A stretch of DNA of 57,145 nucleotides from contig JAAWNJ010000003.1 in NCBI GenBank assembly GCA_022798895.1, forward strand, positions 1 through 57,145. The letters are read 5' to 3'. A program made the position numbers and the translations under genes. A model generated the notes under the pieces. That model was not told where the DNA came from, ran no database searches, and saw only the letters and a list, made by a program, of their open reading frames with translations. This document shows, piece by piece, positions 17,515-27,490 of the stretch. This DNA is from Clostridia bacterium. Lineage in GTDB: Bacteria; Bacillota; Clostridia; TANB77; CAG-508. Position 1 is the stretch's first letter, and every line of letters starts with the position of its first letter.

Positions 17515-17788
17515 ATTCATCTTGTAATTCAGAAATAAAATCTTTCAACATTTCTTCCATGGAAACATTTAAGACTTTGCAAATAGCATAAAATTCGTAT
17601 TCTTTTATAATGCGCTTACCATTTTCAATATTTTGTAAGGAAGGTTTAGGAAGGTCTATTCCCAATAATTGAAGTGAGTTAGATAACTCTGATAAAGAAA
17701 GTTTATTTATTTTTCTATATTCTTTTACTTTTTTACCAACTACATTTAACTTCCCATTATATTTTTTCACATTATTTCTTATATTCAT
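17513..17788 (-). CDS. XRE-family transcriptional regulator
   Basis: A 91-residue DNA-binding protein. The helix-turn-helix covers about residues 16-72: VGKKVKEYRKINKLSLSELS, then IDLPKPSLQNIENGKR as the recognition segment, and FYAICKVLNVSMEEML closing the domain. No other domain is present. It is transcribed away from the pilin-like gene at 17959, and a perfect palindrome lies in the gap between them. A repressor of itself, the pilin-like gene, or both is the simplest reading, as inference. Confidence 0.85.
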   Translation of the reverse strand: MNIRNNVKKYNGKLNVVGKKVKEYRKINKLSLSELSNSLQLLGIDLPKPSLQNIENGKRIIKEYEFYAICKVLNVSMEEMLKDFISELQDE

Positions 17789-17841
17789 AATTATTTTCCT
17801 ACTTTTTTATATTTTTACTTGATTTTATACTATCATTATGG

Positions 17842-17871
17842 CATATTCGTATTATCGGTAATACGAATATG
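17842..17871. promoter_or_regulatory. Perfect 13-bp palindrome, likely operator
   Basis: CATATTCGTATTA (17842-17854) and TAATACGAATATG (17859-17871) are exact inverted repeats around TCGG. The site lies 54 bases from the XRE start and 88 from the pilin-like start, where promoters of both would be. Size and symmetry suit an XRE dimer. It has no T-run, so it is not a terminator. Confidence 0.7.
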
Positions 17872-17958
17872 GAAAATTTAATATGTATTTTTAAGATATT
17901 GATGAACTATGTTTTCACAAAAGAAACTTATTAGAAAAATGCAAGGGAGGAAAAATAA

Positions 17959-19737
17959 ATGAAAAATGTAGAAAAACGAGAAAATGGCATCACATTGGTG
18001 GCTTTGGTTGTAACAATAGTGGTATTATTGATACTAGCAGGAATAACCATTACTTATGTGTTTGGAGATAATGGAGTATTTGGCCAAGCATCAGATGCAA
18101 AAGTGAAAACAGAAATAGCAAAAATAGAGGAAAGAGCTCAAATGATATATAATAGTTTATTAGCAACAAGATATCAAGGAGGTTCTAATAAAACAATTAC
18201 AACGGAGGATATAGTAAAAGAATTAGAAGCAGAAGGATATCTCGTAGAAAAAGTAAATATTGCAGGAAATTCTATAGAAGGGATAACTGTGGAACCAAAA
18301 CAAATTATTTTAGCTAAAAATGGAGTAGGAGAAGTAGAGGTAAAGTATCAAGAAAAAGAAGATAATTTTGTATATTATGTAGTAGTTGATGGAAGCTATT
18401 ATGAAATCAAATTAATTAATTCAGGAATAACAGTAAAACAAGTAGAAAAAACATCAGAGGGAATAATAGTAAAAAACAATTTAGAGATAGAAGGTAATTA
18501 TAATACAGAAATAGTAAAAAATATAGAAAAGGATGAAAATAGAATTACAATAATAGCAGGAGAAGGAAGCACAACAATAACTATAAAATGTGGAGAATAT
18601 AAAGATACTCTCGAAGTGAAAATAGCACCACAGGCAACCAAAATAAAAGCCAAAGCAATCAATATGTTAGAAGAAAGTAGTGGGCAAATAGAAGTAATAT
18701 TAGAACCAAGTGATGCAGTGGCAACTTTAAGCTATACTACTACAGATACTAGTAAAATAACAGTAAATGAAGAAGGATTAGTAATCAGTAAAAAACTAAA
18801 TACAACTACATTACGAGATACAGCAATAGTAACAGTTACTGATGAACAAACAGGAAAAACAACAACGTGCAATGTAACGATAGAAGCTTTAAAAGGGACA
18901 TACATAGAATATGATGTTAGTTATATTGATATGGTAAAAGGATACAACTTTACAAAAGAAAATGGTTGGAGAATGCTAAGCTATGTGAAAAATGATGACG
19001 GAACATATTCTAATATAGAATTAATTAGTACAGGATATCCAGTAGAATTTTTTTATTATTATAATCAAAAAAACAACGAATGGTTCGTAACTTCAACAAA
19101 TACGAATGTAATGCCAAATTTAACAACATTTAAAAGAGAAGTATTACAATATACAAATTATGCAGGTACTGATACTAATTATGCTTTACAGGCGGCAGCT
19201 GGATTATATTACAATTTTGGAAAAATAAAATTTAGGTATGATACAGCACGTAATAATAGTATATACAACCAAGGTTGGTACAAATCAATAACAAATGAAA
19301 TAACATATGATAGTTCTACTGGTAAAGTTGCACGACAAGCAGGCAATGAATTATTTGTAAAACAAGGTGTTTCATCAGGAATTAGAGTGTTAACTTTACC
19401 AGAAGTTAACAAAGGACTAGGAAGGGGTGCAACTTCTGTAACTCAATTTAAGTCAGATAAAACGGGAATATTTTATCCAGGGAATTTGGAGAATGTTCCG
19501 ATTTTAGGAAGATTAAATTTAGCCTTTGGAAATGCCAGGTGTCTGTTGGCTTCTCCTTATCCAAATCCTGAATGGGCTCCAAGGTGCTTGGCAACTTTGG
19601 GAGAGGGGGGGAGTGTTTCTCACGTCAGTCATGAATTAGTTGGGTCATACATTCGCCCAGTAGTAAAGCTGGTAGACAAAAACTATGAAATAGAAGCCGT
19701 TAACAATGGCTCATATCGCTTAATACCAAAAGAATAG
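17959..19737 (+). CDS. Surface protein with pilin-like N-terminus, Big2-like domain and lectin-like C-terminus
   Basis: A 592-residue protein. Residues 9-35 carry a prepilin-type segment, NGITLVALVVTIVVLLILAG, with a Gly before the hydrophobic helix but Ala at position +5 where type IV pilins have Glu. A coiled segment (EIAKIEERAQMIYNSLL) follows. Residues about 205-310 form a bacterial Ig-like (Big2) domain (KAINMLEESSGQIEVILEP, then TVNEEGLV). The C-terminal 270 residues resemble the lectin-fold domain found at the end of many clostridial surface proteins and finish with SYIRPVVKLVDK. GGGAGG precedes the ATG. It is probably exported and anchored by the pilin helix; assembly into a pilus is uncertain without Glu5. 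Confidence 0.78.
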   Translation: MKNVEKRENGITLVALVVTIVVLLILAGITITYVFGDNGVFGQASDAKVKTEIAKIEERAQMIYNSLLATRYQGGSNKTITTEDIVKELEAEGYLVEKVNIAGNSIEGITVEPKQIILAKNGVGEVEVKYQEKEDNFVYYVVVDGSYYEIKLINSGITVKQVEKTSEGIIVKNNLEIEGNYNTEIVKNIEKDENRITIIAGEGSTTITIKCGEYKDTLEVKIAPQATKIKAKAINMLEESSGQIEVILEPSDAVATLSYTTTDTSKITVNEEGLVISKKLNTTTLRDTAIVTVTDEQTGKTTTCNVTIEALKGTYIEYDVSYIDMVKGYNFTKENGWRMLSYVKNDDGTYSNIELISTGYPVEFFYYYNQKNNEWFVTSTNTNVMPNLTTFKREVLQYTNYAGTDTNYALQAAAGLYYNFGKIKFRYDTARNNSIYNQGWYKSITNEITYDSSTGKVARQAGNELFVKQGVSSGIRVLTLPEVNKGLGRGATSVTQFKSDKTGIFYPGNLENVPILGRLNLAFGNARCLLASPYPNPEWAPRCLATLGEGGSVSHVSHELVGSYIRPVVKLVDKNYEIEAVNNGSYRLIPKE

Positions 19738-19830
19738 AAATTTAAGTGTGTAAAATGTAGTAATAATTAGACAGAATTTCTAAAAGACAACAAAATGGAG
19801 GACAGAGAGAAAAGACATATAATAGAGTAG

Positions 19831-19859
19831 AAAAACATACAAAAATTTGCATGTTTTTT
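19831..19859 (+). terminator. Rho-independent terminator
   Basis: AAAAACATACAAA pairs with TTTGCATGTTTTTT, ending the pilin-like gene transcript. Confidence 0.75.
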
Positions 19860-20025
19860 CAAAGGACATGACCAAAAAAGAAAAACTTTTTTTCTGAAAA
19901 TCAAAAAAATTATTAGGTATTATACTAGACGAAGTCAAATTTTAAGGTGAAATTTGGAAGATTGCAATAGCAAAGGTTGAAAATGGTAAGCCTAAGATCA
20001 TGTTGACAAAAAAATCATACTTTTT

Positions 20026-20052
20026 TAGCAATTCATATTGACAACTGCTAAA
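20026..20052. promoter_or_regulatory. Degenerate second CIRCE site
   Basis: TTAGCAATT, nine bases, AACTGCTAA: the 9-9-9 geometry and outer TTAGCA/TGCTAA of a CIRCE element, with the inner bases changed. It overlaps the -35 box, so bound HrcA would block polymerase. Weaker than the main site. Confidence 0.55.
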
Positions 20053-20061
20053 AATGGATAT
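20039..20061 (+). promoter_or_regulatory. Sigma-A promoter of the heat-shock operon
   Basis: TTGACA at 20039-20044 with TATAAT 15 bases or TAATAT 17 bases downstream. It is framed by the two CIRCE-type sites, the standard arrangement for HrcA repression. Confidence 0.75.
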
Positions 20062-20075
20062 AATATATAGAAAGT

Positions 20076-20102
20076 TTAGCAGTCAAAAACAAAGAGTGCT
20101 AA
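20076..20102. promoter_or_regulatory. CIRCE operator
   Basis: TTAGCAGTC, nine bases (AAAAACAAA), GAGTGCTAA. It differs from the CIRCE consensus at one base of the left arm. It lies at the expected transcription start, 43 bases before hrcA, and is the binding site of HrcA. Confidence 0.93.
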
Positions 20103-20144
20103 TTAGGAGATGATTTTCAAGTATCCCTAAGGAAAGGGGGAACA

Positions 20145-21147
20145 TTGGAAGAAAGAAAGAAGAAAATATTACAAGCAATTATTGATGAGTACATCAGCAC
20201 TGCGGAACCAGTAAGTTCAGGAGCTTTAGTTAATAAATATGGACTAGATTGTAGTAGTGCTACTATACGAAATGAAATGTCTGAACTAGAAAGAATTGGA
20301 TACTTAGATAAACCACATACTTCTAGCCGGAAGAATTCCCTCAGCAAGAGGATATCGTTTCTATGTGGATGAACTCATTAAAGAAGATGATATTAGCTTA
20401 GAAGAAATTAGGTATATTCAGTCAAAGATGGAAACTAGAGTAAATGCCATAGAAGACTTAACAAAAATTGCGACAAATACTTTATCAGAAATAACTCATT
20501 ATACTTCAGTAGCAGTTGGACCAAAGGCAGGAATTCAAAACATTGAAGAAGTAAAATTCGTGTTATTAGGTACAAGAATGCTAATGGCAGTTATTCTTAC
20601 GGACACTGGAATTGTAAAAGAAACTATCATCAAATTTGACGAAGATATTACAGAAGATCAAGTAAATACATTAAACTTTATTTTTAATAATAAACTAAAA
20701 GGGAAACCATTAGAAGCAATAGATAAGCCACTAGAAGAATATATCTTTTCAGAGATGAATTATAGTTTAGAAGTAATAAAGCCAGTTATGGAACAATTAA
20801 ACAAAGTTATTCATGAAGAGTCAAAAGTATATCTAGAAGGTACTAACAAAGCTTTTGAACTTCCAGAGTTTAGAAGCTTAGAAGTAGCTAGAAATTTTAT
20901 TAACTTAATAGATACCAAAGAAATTGTATTAGATTTATTAAATACAGGATTTGCAAATGACATTAATGTCTATATTGGTGATGAACAGGAAAATGAACAG
21001 TTGAAAGACTTTAGTATTGTTACTTTTAAACACCGCTATCAAGATAAAGATCTAGGAACAATTGGTATTATAGGACCAAAAAGAATGGATTATTCTAAAG
21101 TAATTTCTGTTATGAAATATATTAGTAAAAAGCTGAATGGCGAATAG
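20145..21147 (+). CDS. hrcA: Heat-inducible repressor HrcA, with CGG recoding site
   Basis: HrcA binds CIRCE and represses the dnaK operon. Read through one +1 shift it has 333 residues, close to the family size. The winged helix covers residues 1-72 (LQAIIDEYISTAEPVSSGAL, SSATIRNEMSELERIGYL), followed by the family signature that the shift restores, HTSSGRIPSARGYRFYVDEL. The dimer and GAF-like domain follows, ending in DLGTIGIIGPKRMDYSKVI. The zero frame runs into TGA at 20370-20372 after CGG at 20328-20330. Start is TTG with a strong GGAAAGGGGG. First gene after the CIRCE promoter; a palindromic repeat starts at its stop codon. Confidence 0.92.
20328..20331 (+). other. Recoding site 3: CGGA read as glycine (hrcA)
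   Basis: Zero frame: ACT TCT AGC CGG AAG AAT. Skipping one C gives ACT TCT AGC GGA AGA ATT, restoring the HTSSGRIP signature of HrcA. Because the preceding base is also C, the extra base could be 20327 or 20328. Confidence 0.85.
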
Positions 21148-21248
21148 TGTCAGTTTAGGGACGTATCTTTAACTGACGCTTTGAGGGAAACAAAATTTAT
21201 TATAAATAATAAAAAGTGTTGGTTAAAGATACGTCCCTAAACTGACAC
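21147..21248. repeat. Palindromic REPIN-like repeat, copy 2
   Basis: A perfect 27-bp inverted repeat: 21147-21173 and 21222-21248, core TTTAGGGACGTATCTTTAAC. It starts at the last base of the hrcA stop codon and fills the hrcA-grpE gap, so it forms a hairpin inside the heat-shock message. Confidence 0.88.
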
Positions 21249-21271
21249 AAAGAAAGAGAGGGAAGAAAAAC

Positions 21272-23733
<2,462 letters not shown>

Positions 23734-23765
23734 GTCGCATGAAGCGGAGCGAGTTACGGATGACC

Positions 23766-23794
23766 TATGCAATCAAACAAAGTGAGATTGCATA
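23766..23794 (+). other. Hairpin downstream of dnaK
   Basis: TATGCAATC (23766-23774) and GATTGCATA (23786-23794) form a 9-bp stem. No T-run follows, so partial attenuation or message protection between dnaK and the downstream genes is more likely than full termination. Confidence 0.5.
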
Positions 23795-23824
23795 CCATGA
23801 AAAAATAAAAATGGGGGCAATTAA

Positions 23825-24481
23825 ATGAAGAAGGAAGATGATTTTATGCAAAATGCAACTTGCAGAGTAGACTATATTGCACAAAAATATAGTTATGCAG
23901 ATTTGCAAAAAATAGACGATGATAACCGCTATGAAATTATTGAAGGCAATTTATATTTAATGAGTGCTCCCACTGTAACACATCAACTAATAGCAGGTAG
24001 CATACATGCTCAATTATACAATTTTTTAATAGGAAAAACGTGTAAAGTATTTATACCACCAATTGATGTGGCACTTTCAAAGTATAACGAAGATAAGAAA
24101 ATTAAAAATATAGTACAACCAGATGTATTAGTTGTATGTGACCCTAAAAAAATAGAAAAGAAGAAAATATTTGGTGCACCTGATTTAATAGTAGAAGTAT
24201 TATCTACTGACAGAAGACATGATATGATGTATAAGTATAATCTTTATCAAAAATGGGGTGTCAGAGAATACTGGATGATAGACCCAGACGAGGGAATTAT
24301 CATGCCATATGTATTAAATGAAAATGGACTTTATGAGCAAATGGAACCATATGATTTAAGAGAAGAAGTCCCAGTAAAAGTTCTAAAGGGCTGTAAAATT
24401 TGCTTGAAAAGCTTATATGAAGAAAATAAAGAATTATTTGATAGAGTGCCAGAAAATTATGATCCTAAAGAAAAGAGATGA
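23825..24481 (+). CDS. Uma2-family (DUF820) putative restriction-endonuclease-fold protein
   Basis: A 218-residue protein of the Uma2 family, which has the PD-(D/E)xK nuclease fold. It shows YSYADLQKIDDDNRYEIIEG at the start, the acidic VQPDVLVVCD (about residues 98-107), LIVEVLSTDRR with the second acidic residue, and KYNLYQKWGVREYWMIDPDE. Active-site Asp and Glu positions look intact. The biological role of Uma2 proteins is poorly known. It sits inside the dnaK-dnaJ cluster, an unusual place, and a close paralogue lies at 49519. ATG at 23846, after GAAGGA, is a possible later start. Confidence 0.85.
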   Translation: MKKEDDFMQNATCRVDYIAQKYSYADLQKIDDDNRYEIIEGNLYLMSAPTVTHQLIAGSIHAQLYNFLIGKTCKVFIPPIDVALSKYNEDKKIKNIVQPDVLVVCDPKKIEKKKIFGAPDLIVEVLSTDRRHDMMYKYNLYQKWGVREYWMIDPDEGIIMPYVLNENGLYEQMEPYDLREEVPVKVLKGCKICLKSLYEENKELFDRVPENYDPKEKR

Positions 24482-24535
24482 AATGTAAAAACAACAAGAA
24501 GGATAAGAAATAAGACATTTTAAATGGAGGAAGCT

Positions 24536-25688
24536 ATGGCAAAAAGAGACTATTATGAAGTACTTGGTGTAGATAAAAATGCAAGTGATGATGAGTTGAA
24601 AAAAGCTTATCGTCGCTTAGCTAAAAAATATCATCCAGATGCTAACCCTGATAATAAGGCAGAAGCAGAAACCAAGTTTAAAGAAGTAAATGAAGCTTAT
24701 GAGACATTATCTGATAGCCAAAAAAGAAGAATGTATGATCAGTTTGGACCAGAGGGACCACAAGGTTTTGGTGGAGGTAACCCATATGGAAATGGTACAT
24801 ATACATATTCAACAGGTTTTGACGGCTTTAGTGACTTTGGAGATTTAGGAGATATCTTTTCTTCCTTCTTTGGCGGAGGTTTTGGTGGTAGCCGAGGAGG
24901 TAGCAGACAAAATGGACCTAGAAAAGGAACTGATTTGCAATATGAGTTAGAAATTAGTTTTGAAGAATCTTTTTTAGGAACAGAAAGATATGTAACTATT
25001 AATCGTAAAGAAACTTGTCAGACTTGCCATGGTGAAGGTAGCAAGCCAGGAACACATCCAGAAACTTGTAGCGTTTGCCATGGAAGTCGGTCAAATTAAG
25101 CAGATTCAGACTACCATTTTAGGGCAAATGCAAACAATGAGAACCTGTACAAACTGCCATGGAACAGGAAAGATTATTAAAGAACCTTGTGAAACTTGTA
25201 AAGGAAAAGGTACAGTTCGTAATCAAGTAAGATTATCTGTGAAAATTCCAGCAGGAGTGGATGATAATCAAACAATTGTATTACGTGGAGAAGGTGAACC
25301 AGGAGAAAATGGTGGACCAAAAGGAGATTTATACTTAACTATTCATGTTAAAAAACATAAACTTTATACAAGAAAAGGAAACAATGTACTTTGTGAAATT
25401 CCAATTACCTTTACACAAGCAACACTAGGTGCAGAACTTCGTATTCCAATGGTAGATGGAACAGATGAAATGTATACGATACCAGATAGTACACAAACAG
25501 GAACAAAGTTTATTATCCGAGATAAAGGGTTCAAGGCTATTAATGGTAATGGTCAAGGAGATTTTATCTTTACAGTTCAAGTTCAAGTACCTAAGAAGTT
25601 AACTGCCGAGCAACGTGAGCTTTTATTACAACTTGCTAAAACCATGAATGAGCAACCACCAGTAAAGAAAAAGGGGATTTTTGGATAA
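24536..25688 (+). CDS. dnaJ: Co-chaperone DnaJ (Hsp40), with CGG recoding site
   Basis: DnaJ delivers substrates to DnaK and triggers its ATPase. Read through one +1 shift it has 383 residues, the normal length. The J domain has HPD at residues 33-35, a Gly/Phe region runs from about 78 to 128, and four zinc motifs follow: [32 protein letters not shown]. The second motif depends on the shift: the zero frame reads CHGS, then CGG, and stops at TAA within 9 bases. The C-terminal domains ([29 protein letters not shown]) are in the +1 frame. The ATG at 24536 has GGAGG 4-5 bases upstream. Confidence 0.93.
25088..25091 (+). other. Recoding site 4: CGGT read as glycine (dnaJ)
   Basis: Zero frame: CAT GGA AGT CGG TCA AAT TAA. 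Skipping the C gives CAT GGA AGT GGT CAA ATT, restoring the last Gly of the second CxxCxGxG zinc motif. Confidence 0.87.
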
Positions 25689-25714
25689 TCATTAATAAAA
25701 TTATTATTTTGTTT

Positions 25715-25856
25715 TTGATTATTGCTATAAGAACGTTTGACCTTGCTGTCCGTTGCTTTTGATTATAAATGAAATTAGAGAAAGCAACGGAAGGCACTCG
25801 CAAGCTCGTCTTGCGCGGTCTTCACTTTTCTTATAGTGATAATTGAAAAATAAAAA
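25715..25856. repeat. Structured repeat B, copy 1
   Basis: An intergenic element with imperfect outer inverted repeats (GATTATTGCTATAAGAA against TTCTTATAGTGATAATT), an inner pair CCGTTGCTTT/AAAGCAACGG, a small hairpin GCAAG-CTCGT-CTTGC, and GACC/GGTC near its ends. It shares the core TTTGACCTTG.TGTCCGTTGC with a second copy at 47098-47238. It fills the dnaJ-lemA gap and is GC-richer than its surroundings. Confidence 0.75.
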
Positions 25857-25872
25857 ATGAAAGGAAAAAATT

Positions 25873-26442
25873 ATGAAAAAAGGACTTTTAATTACCCTAA
25901 TTGTAATTGCAGCCATTCTATTAATTGGTGGAATTACAGTAGTTTCTACTTATAACGGAATGCTTACCAAAAGTGAAGAAGTGGATGGAAAATTTGCAGA
26001 CATTGATAATCAATTACAAAGAAGAGCAAATTTAATACCAAATTTAGTCAATACAGTAAAGGGATATGCAAAACAAGAACAAGACATTGTAAATTCAGTA
26101 ACAGATGCAAGAAGTAAACTAGCAGGAGCAAAAACGATAGAGGATAAATCAAATGCAAATACAGAATTGACTAATGCTTTAAATCGTTTATTAGTAGTGG
26201 TTGAAAATTATCCAGATTTAAAATCTTCTCAAAACTATATGCAATTATCTGATGAATTAGCAGGAACTGAGAATAGAATTAGCCAAGCAAGGAGACAATA
26301 TAACGAGGCAGTCAAAGAATATAATTTAAGTATTCGTAAATTTCCAGCAAGTATCATTGCAGGTATATTCAATTTCGACAAGAAACCATACTTTGAAGCA
26401 GAAGAAGGAAGTAATAAAGTTCCGGAGGTTAATTTTGATTAA
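25873..26442 (+). CDS. lemA: LemA-family protein
   Basis: A 189-residue LemA: one N-terminal membrane helix (LLITLIVIAAILLIGGITVV) and a helical coiled-coil domain with the family signature QLQRRANLIPNLVNTVKGYA, then ENYPDLKSSQNYMQLSDEL and FPASIIAGIFNFDKKPYFEA. LemA proteins are of unsettled function and are usually coupled with a TPM-domain protein, as here, where the next gene overlaps its end by 8 bases. AAAGGAAAA precedes the ATG. Confidence 0.93.
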   Translation: MKKGLLITLIVIAAILLIGGITVVSTYNGMLTKSEEVDGKFADIDNQLQRRANLIPNLVNTVKGYAKQEQDIVNSVTDARSKLAGAKTIEDKSNANTELTNALNRLLVVVENYPDLKSSQNYMQLSDELAGTENRISQARRQYNEAVKEYNLSIRKFPASIIAGIFNFDKKPYFEAEEGSNKVPEVNFD

Positions 26443-27232
26443 AGAAGTTTTGAAAACAAATAAAATGAAACATCAAAGAAAGAAAAGGCAAAGAATTTAT
26501 TTTGCCTTTTTTCTGCTACTATTCATTCTCATTTTGAGTAATATGACAAGTGTAACGCTTGCAGCCGTAGTAAGTCCAACATCAGATTTCTATGTCAATG
26601 ACAATGCAGGAGTTTTGACAAGAGAGACTAAGCAATATATCATGGATACAAATGTAGAACTTCAAAGAAAAACAGGAGCTCAAATTGTAGTAGTGACAGT
26701 AAAATCGTTAGATGGAATGAGTATTGAAGATTATGCGTATCAACTATTTAATAGTTGGGGCATTGGAGATAAAAATAAAGACAATGGACTGCTTTTACTA
26801 TGTTCTTACGGAGACAGGAAATTTCGTGTAGAAGTGGGGTATGGGCTAGAAGGAAAATTACCAGATGGTAAAACAGGAAGAATGCAAGATGAATATATTA
26901 TTCCATATTTAAGGCAAAATAACTTTGATGAAGGTATTAAAAATGGATACAGTGCTTTCTTAAAGGAAGTTGCAGAGGAATATGGGGTGACTATTACTGG
27001 ATCAGAAAAAGCTGTTCAAAAGGGTACTAGTTTTCAGTCAATAGAAATTGGGATTTATATGCTAGTTATGTTTTTCTTTATTTTCATTTCTATACGTTTT
27101 AGAGGTAGAGGAGGACCATTCATTTTCTTTGGTGGAGGCGGAGGTTTCCATGGGGGTGGCTTCTCTGGCGGTGGAGGTTTCCACGGAGGTGGAGGACACT
27201 CAGGTGGAGGTGGAAGTTCAAGAAGCTTCTAA
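26435..27232 (+). CDS. TPM-domain (YgcG-like) membrane protein
   Basis: A secreted or membrane protein of 265 residues: signal-type helix (IYFAFFLLLFILILSNMTSV), a TPM domain (FYVNDNAGVLTRETKQYI, QIVVVTVKSLDGMSIEDYA, RKFRVEVGYGLEGKLPDGK), a second helix (IGIYMLVMFFFIFISI) and a Gly-rich tail ending SGGGGSSRSF. The start is taken as TTG at 26435, which has GGAGG 6 bases upstream and overlaps the lemA stop; ATG at 26466 is the alternative. The lemA-TPM pairing is conserved in many Firmicutes and suggests a joint envelope role. Confidence 0.88.
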   Translation: MIKEVLKTNKMKHQRKKRQRIYFAFFLLLFILILSNMTSVTLAAVVSPTSDFYVNDNAGVLTRETKQYIMDTNVELQRKTGAQIVVVTVKSLDGMSIEDYAYQLFNSWGIGDKNKDNGLLLLCSYGDRKFRVEVGYGLEGKLPDGKTGRMQDEYIIPYLRQNNFDEGIKNGYSAFLKEVAEEYGVTITGSEKAVQKGTSFQSIEIGIYMLVMFFFIFISIRFRGRGGPFIFFGGGGGFHGGGFSGGGGFHGGGGHSGGGGSSRSF

Positions 27233-27279
27233 CAGTTAAGAAGTAACTAACATCGCTTTTTTATATAATTTAGATAAGA

Positions 27280-27314
27280 AAAATCACTATTACAATGAGA
27301 AATAGTGATTTTTT
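27280..27314 (+). terminator. Rho-independent terminator
   Basis: AAAATCACTATT pairs with AATAGTGATTTTTT. It ends the lemA-TPM transcript. Confidence 0.85.
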
Positions 27315-27377
27315 GTTATATGACACACAAAAGTCTTAAAACCGTAAGCAAAATAGCTTAAAAATTTCTTAAAATAC

Positions 27378-27406
27378 TTTTCATTTTGTTGAATATAGTA
27401 TATAAT
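27378..27406 (+). promoter_or_regulatory. Promoter of the penicillin-binding protein gene
   Basis: TTTTCA (27378-27383), a 17-base spacer and a consensus TATAAT (27401-27406), 85 bases upstream of the start codon. Confidence 0.55.
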
Positions 27407-27490
27407 AAGGCTGTAAAAAACGAATTGACCAGTTCTAAAGGAATTGAGAATATTCGTGTATTTATGAAATAAGGATAGGAGGACATCCTA

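Larger units (their letters stand above)
19738..20144 (+). promoter_or_regulatory. Regulatory gap before hrcA
   Basis: A 407-base non-coding stretch. It holds a terminator for the pilin-like gene (19831-19859), an AT-rich segment of about 165 bases in which I see nothing, then two CIRCE-type sites flanking a sigma-A promoter, and finally the hrcA ribosome binding site (GGAAAGGGGG). The parts with clear function are listed separately. Confidence 0.7.

Noticed and set aside
19605..19616. Run of seven G in the pilin-like gene as a phase-variation tract
   Set aside because: Seven bases is short for slippage control and the frame is intact; strain comparison would be needed.
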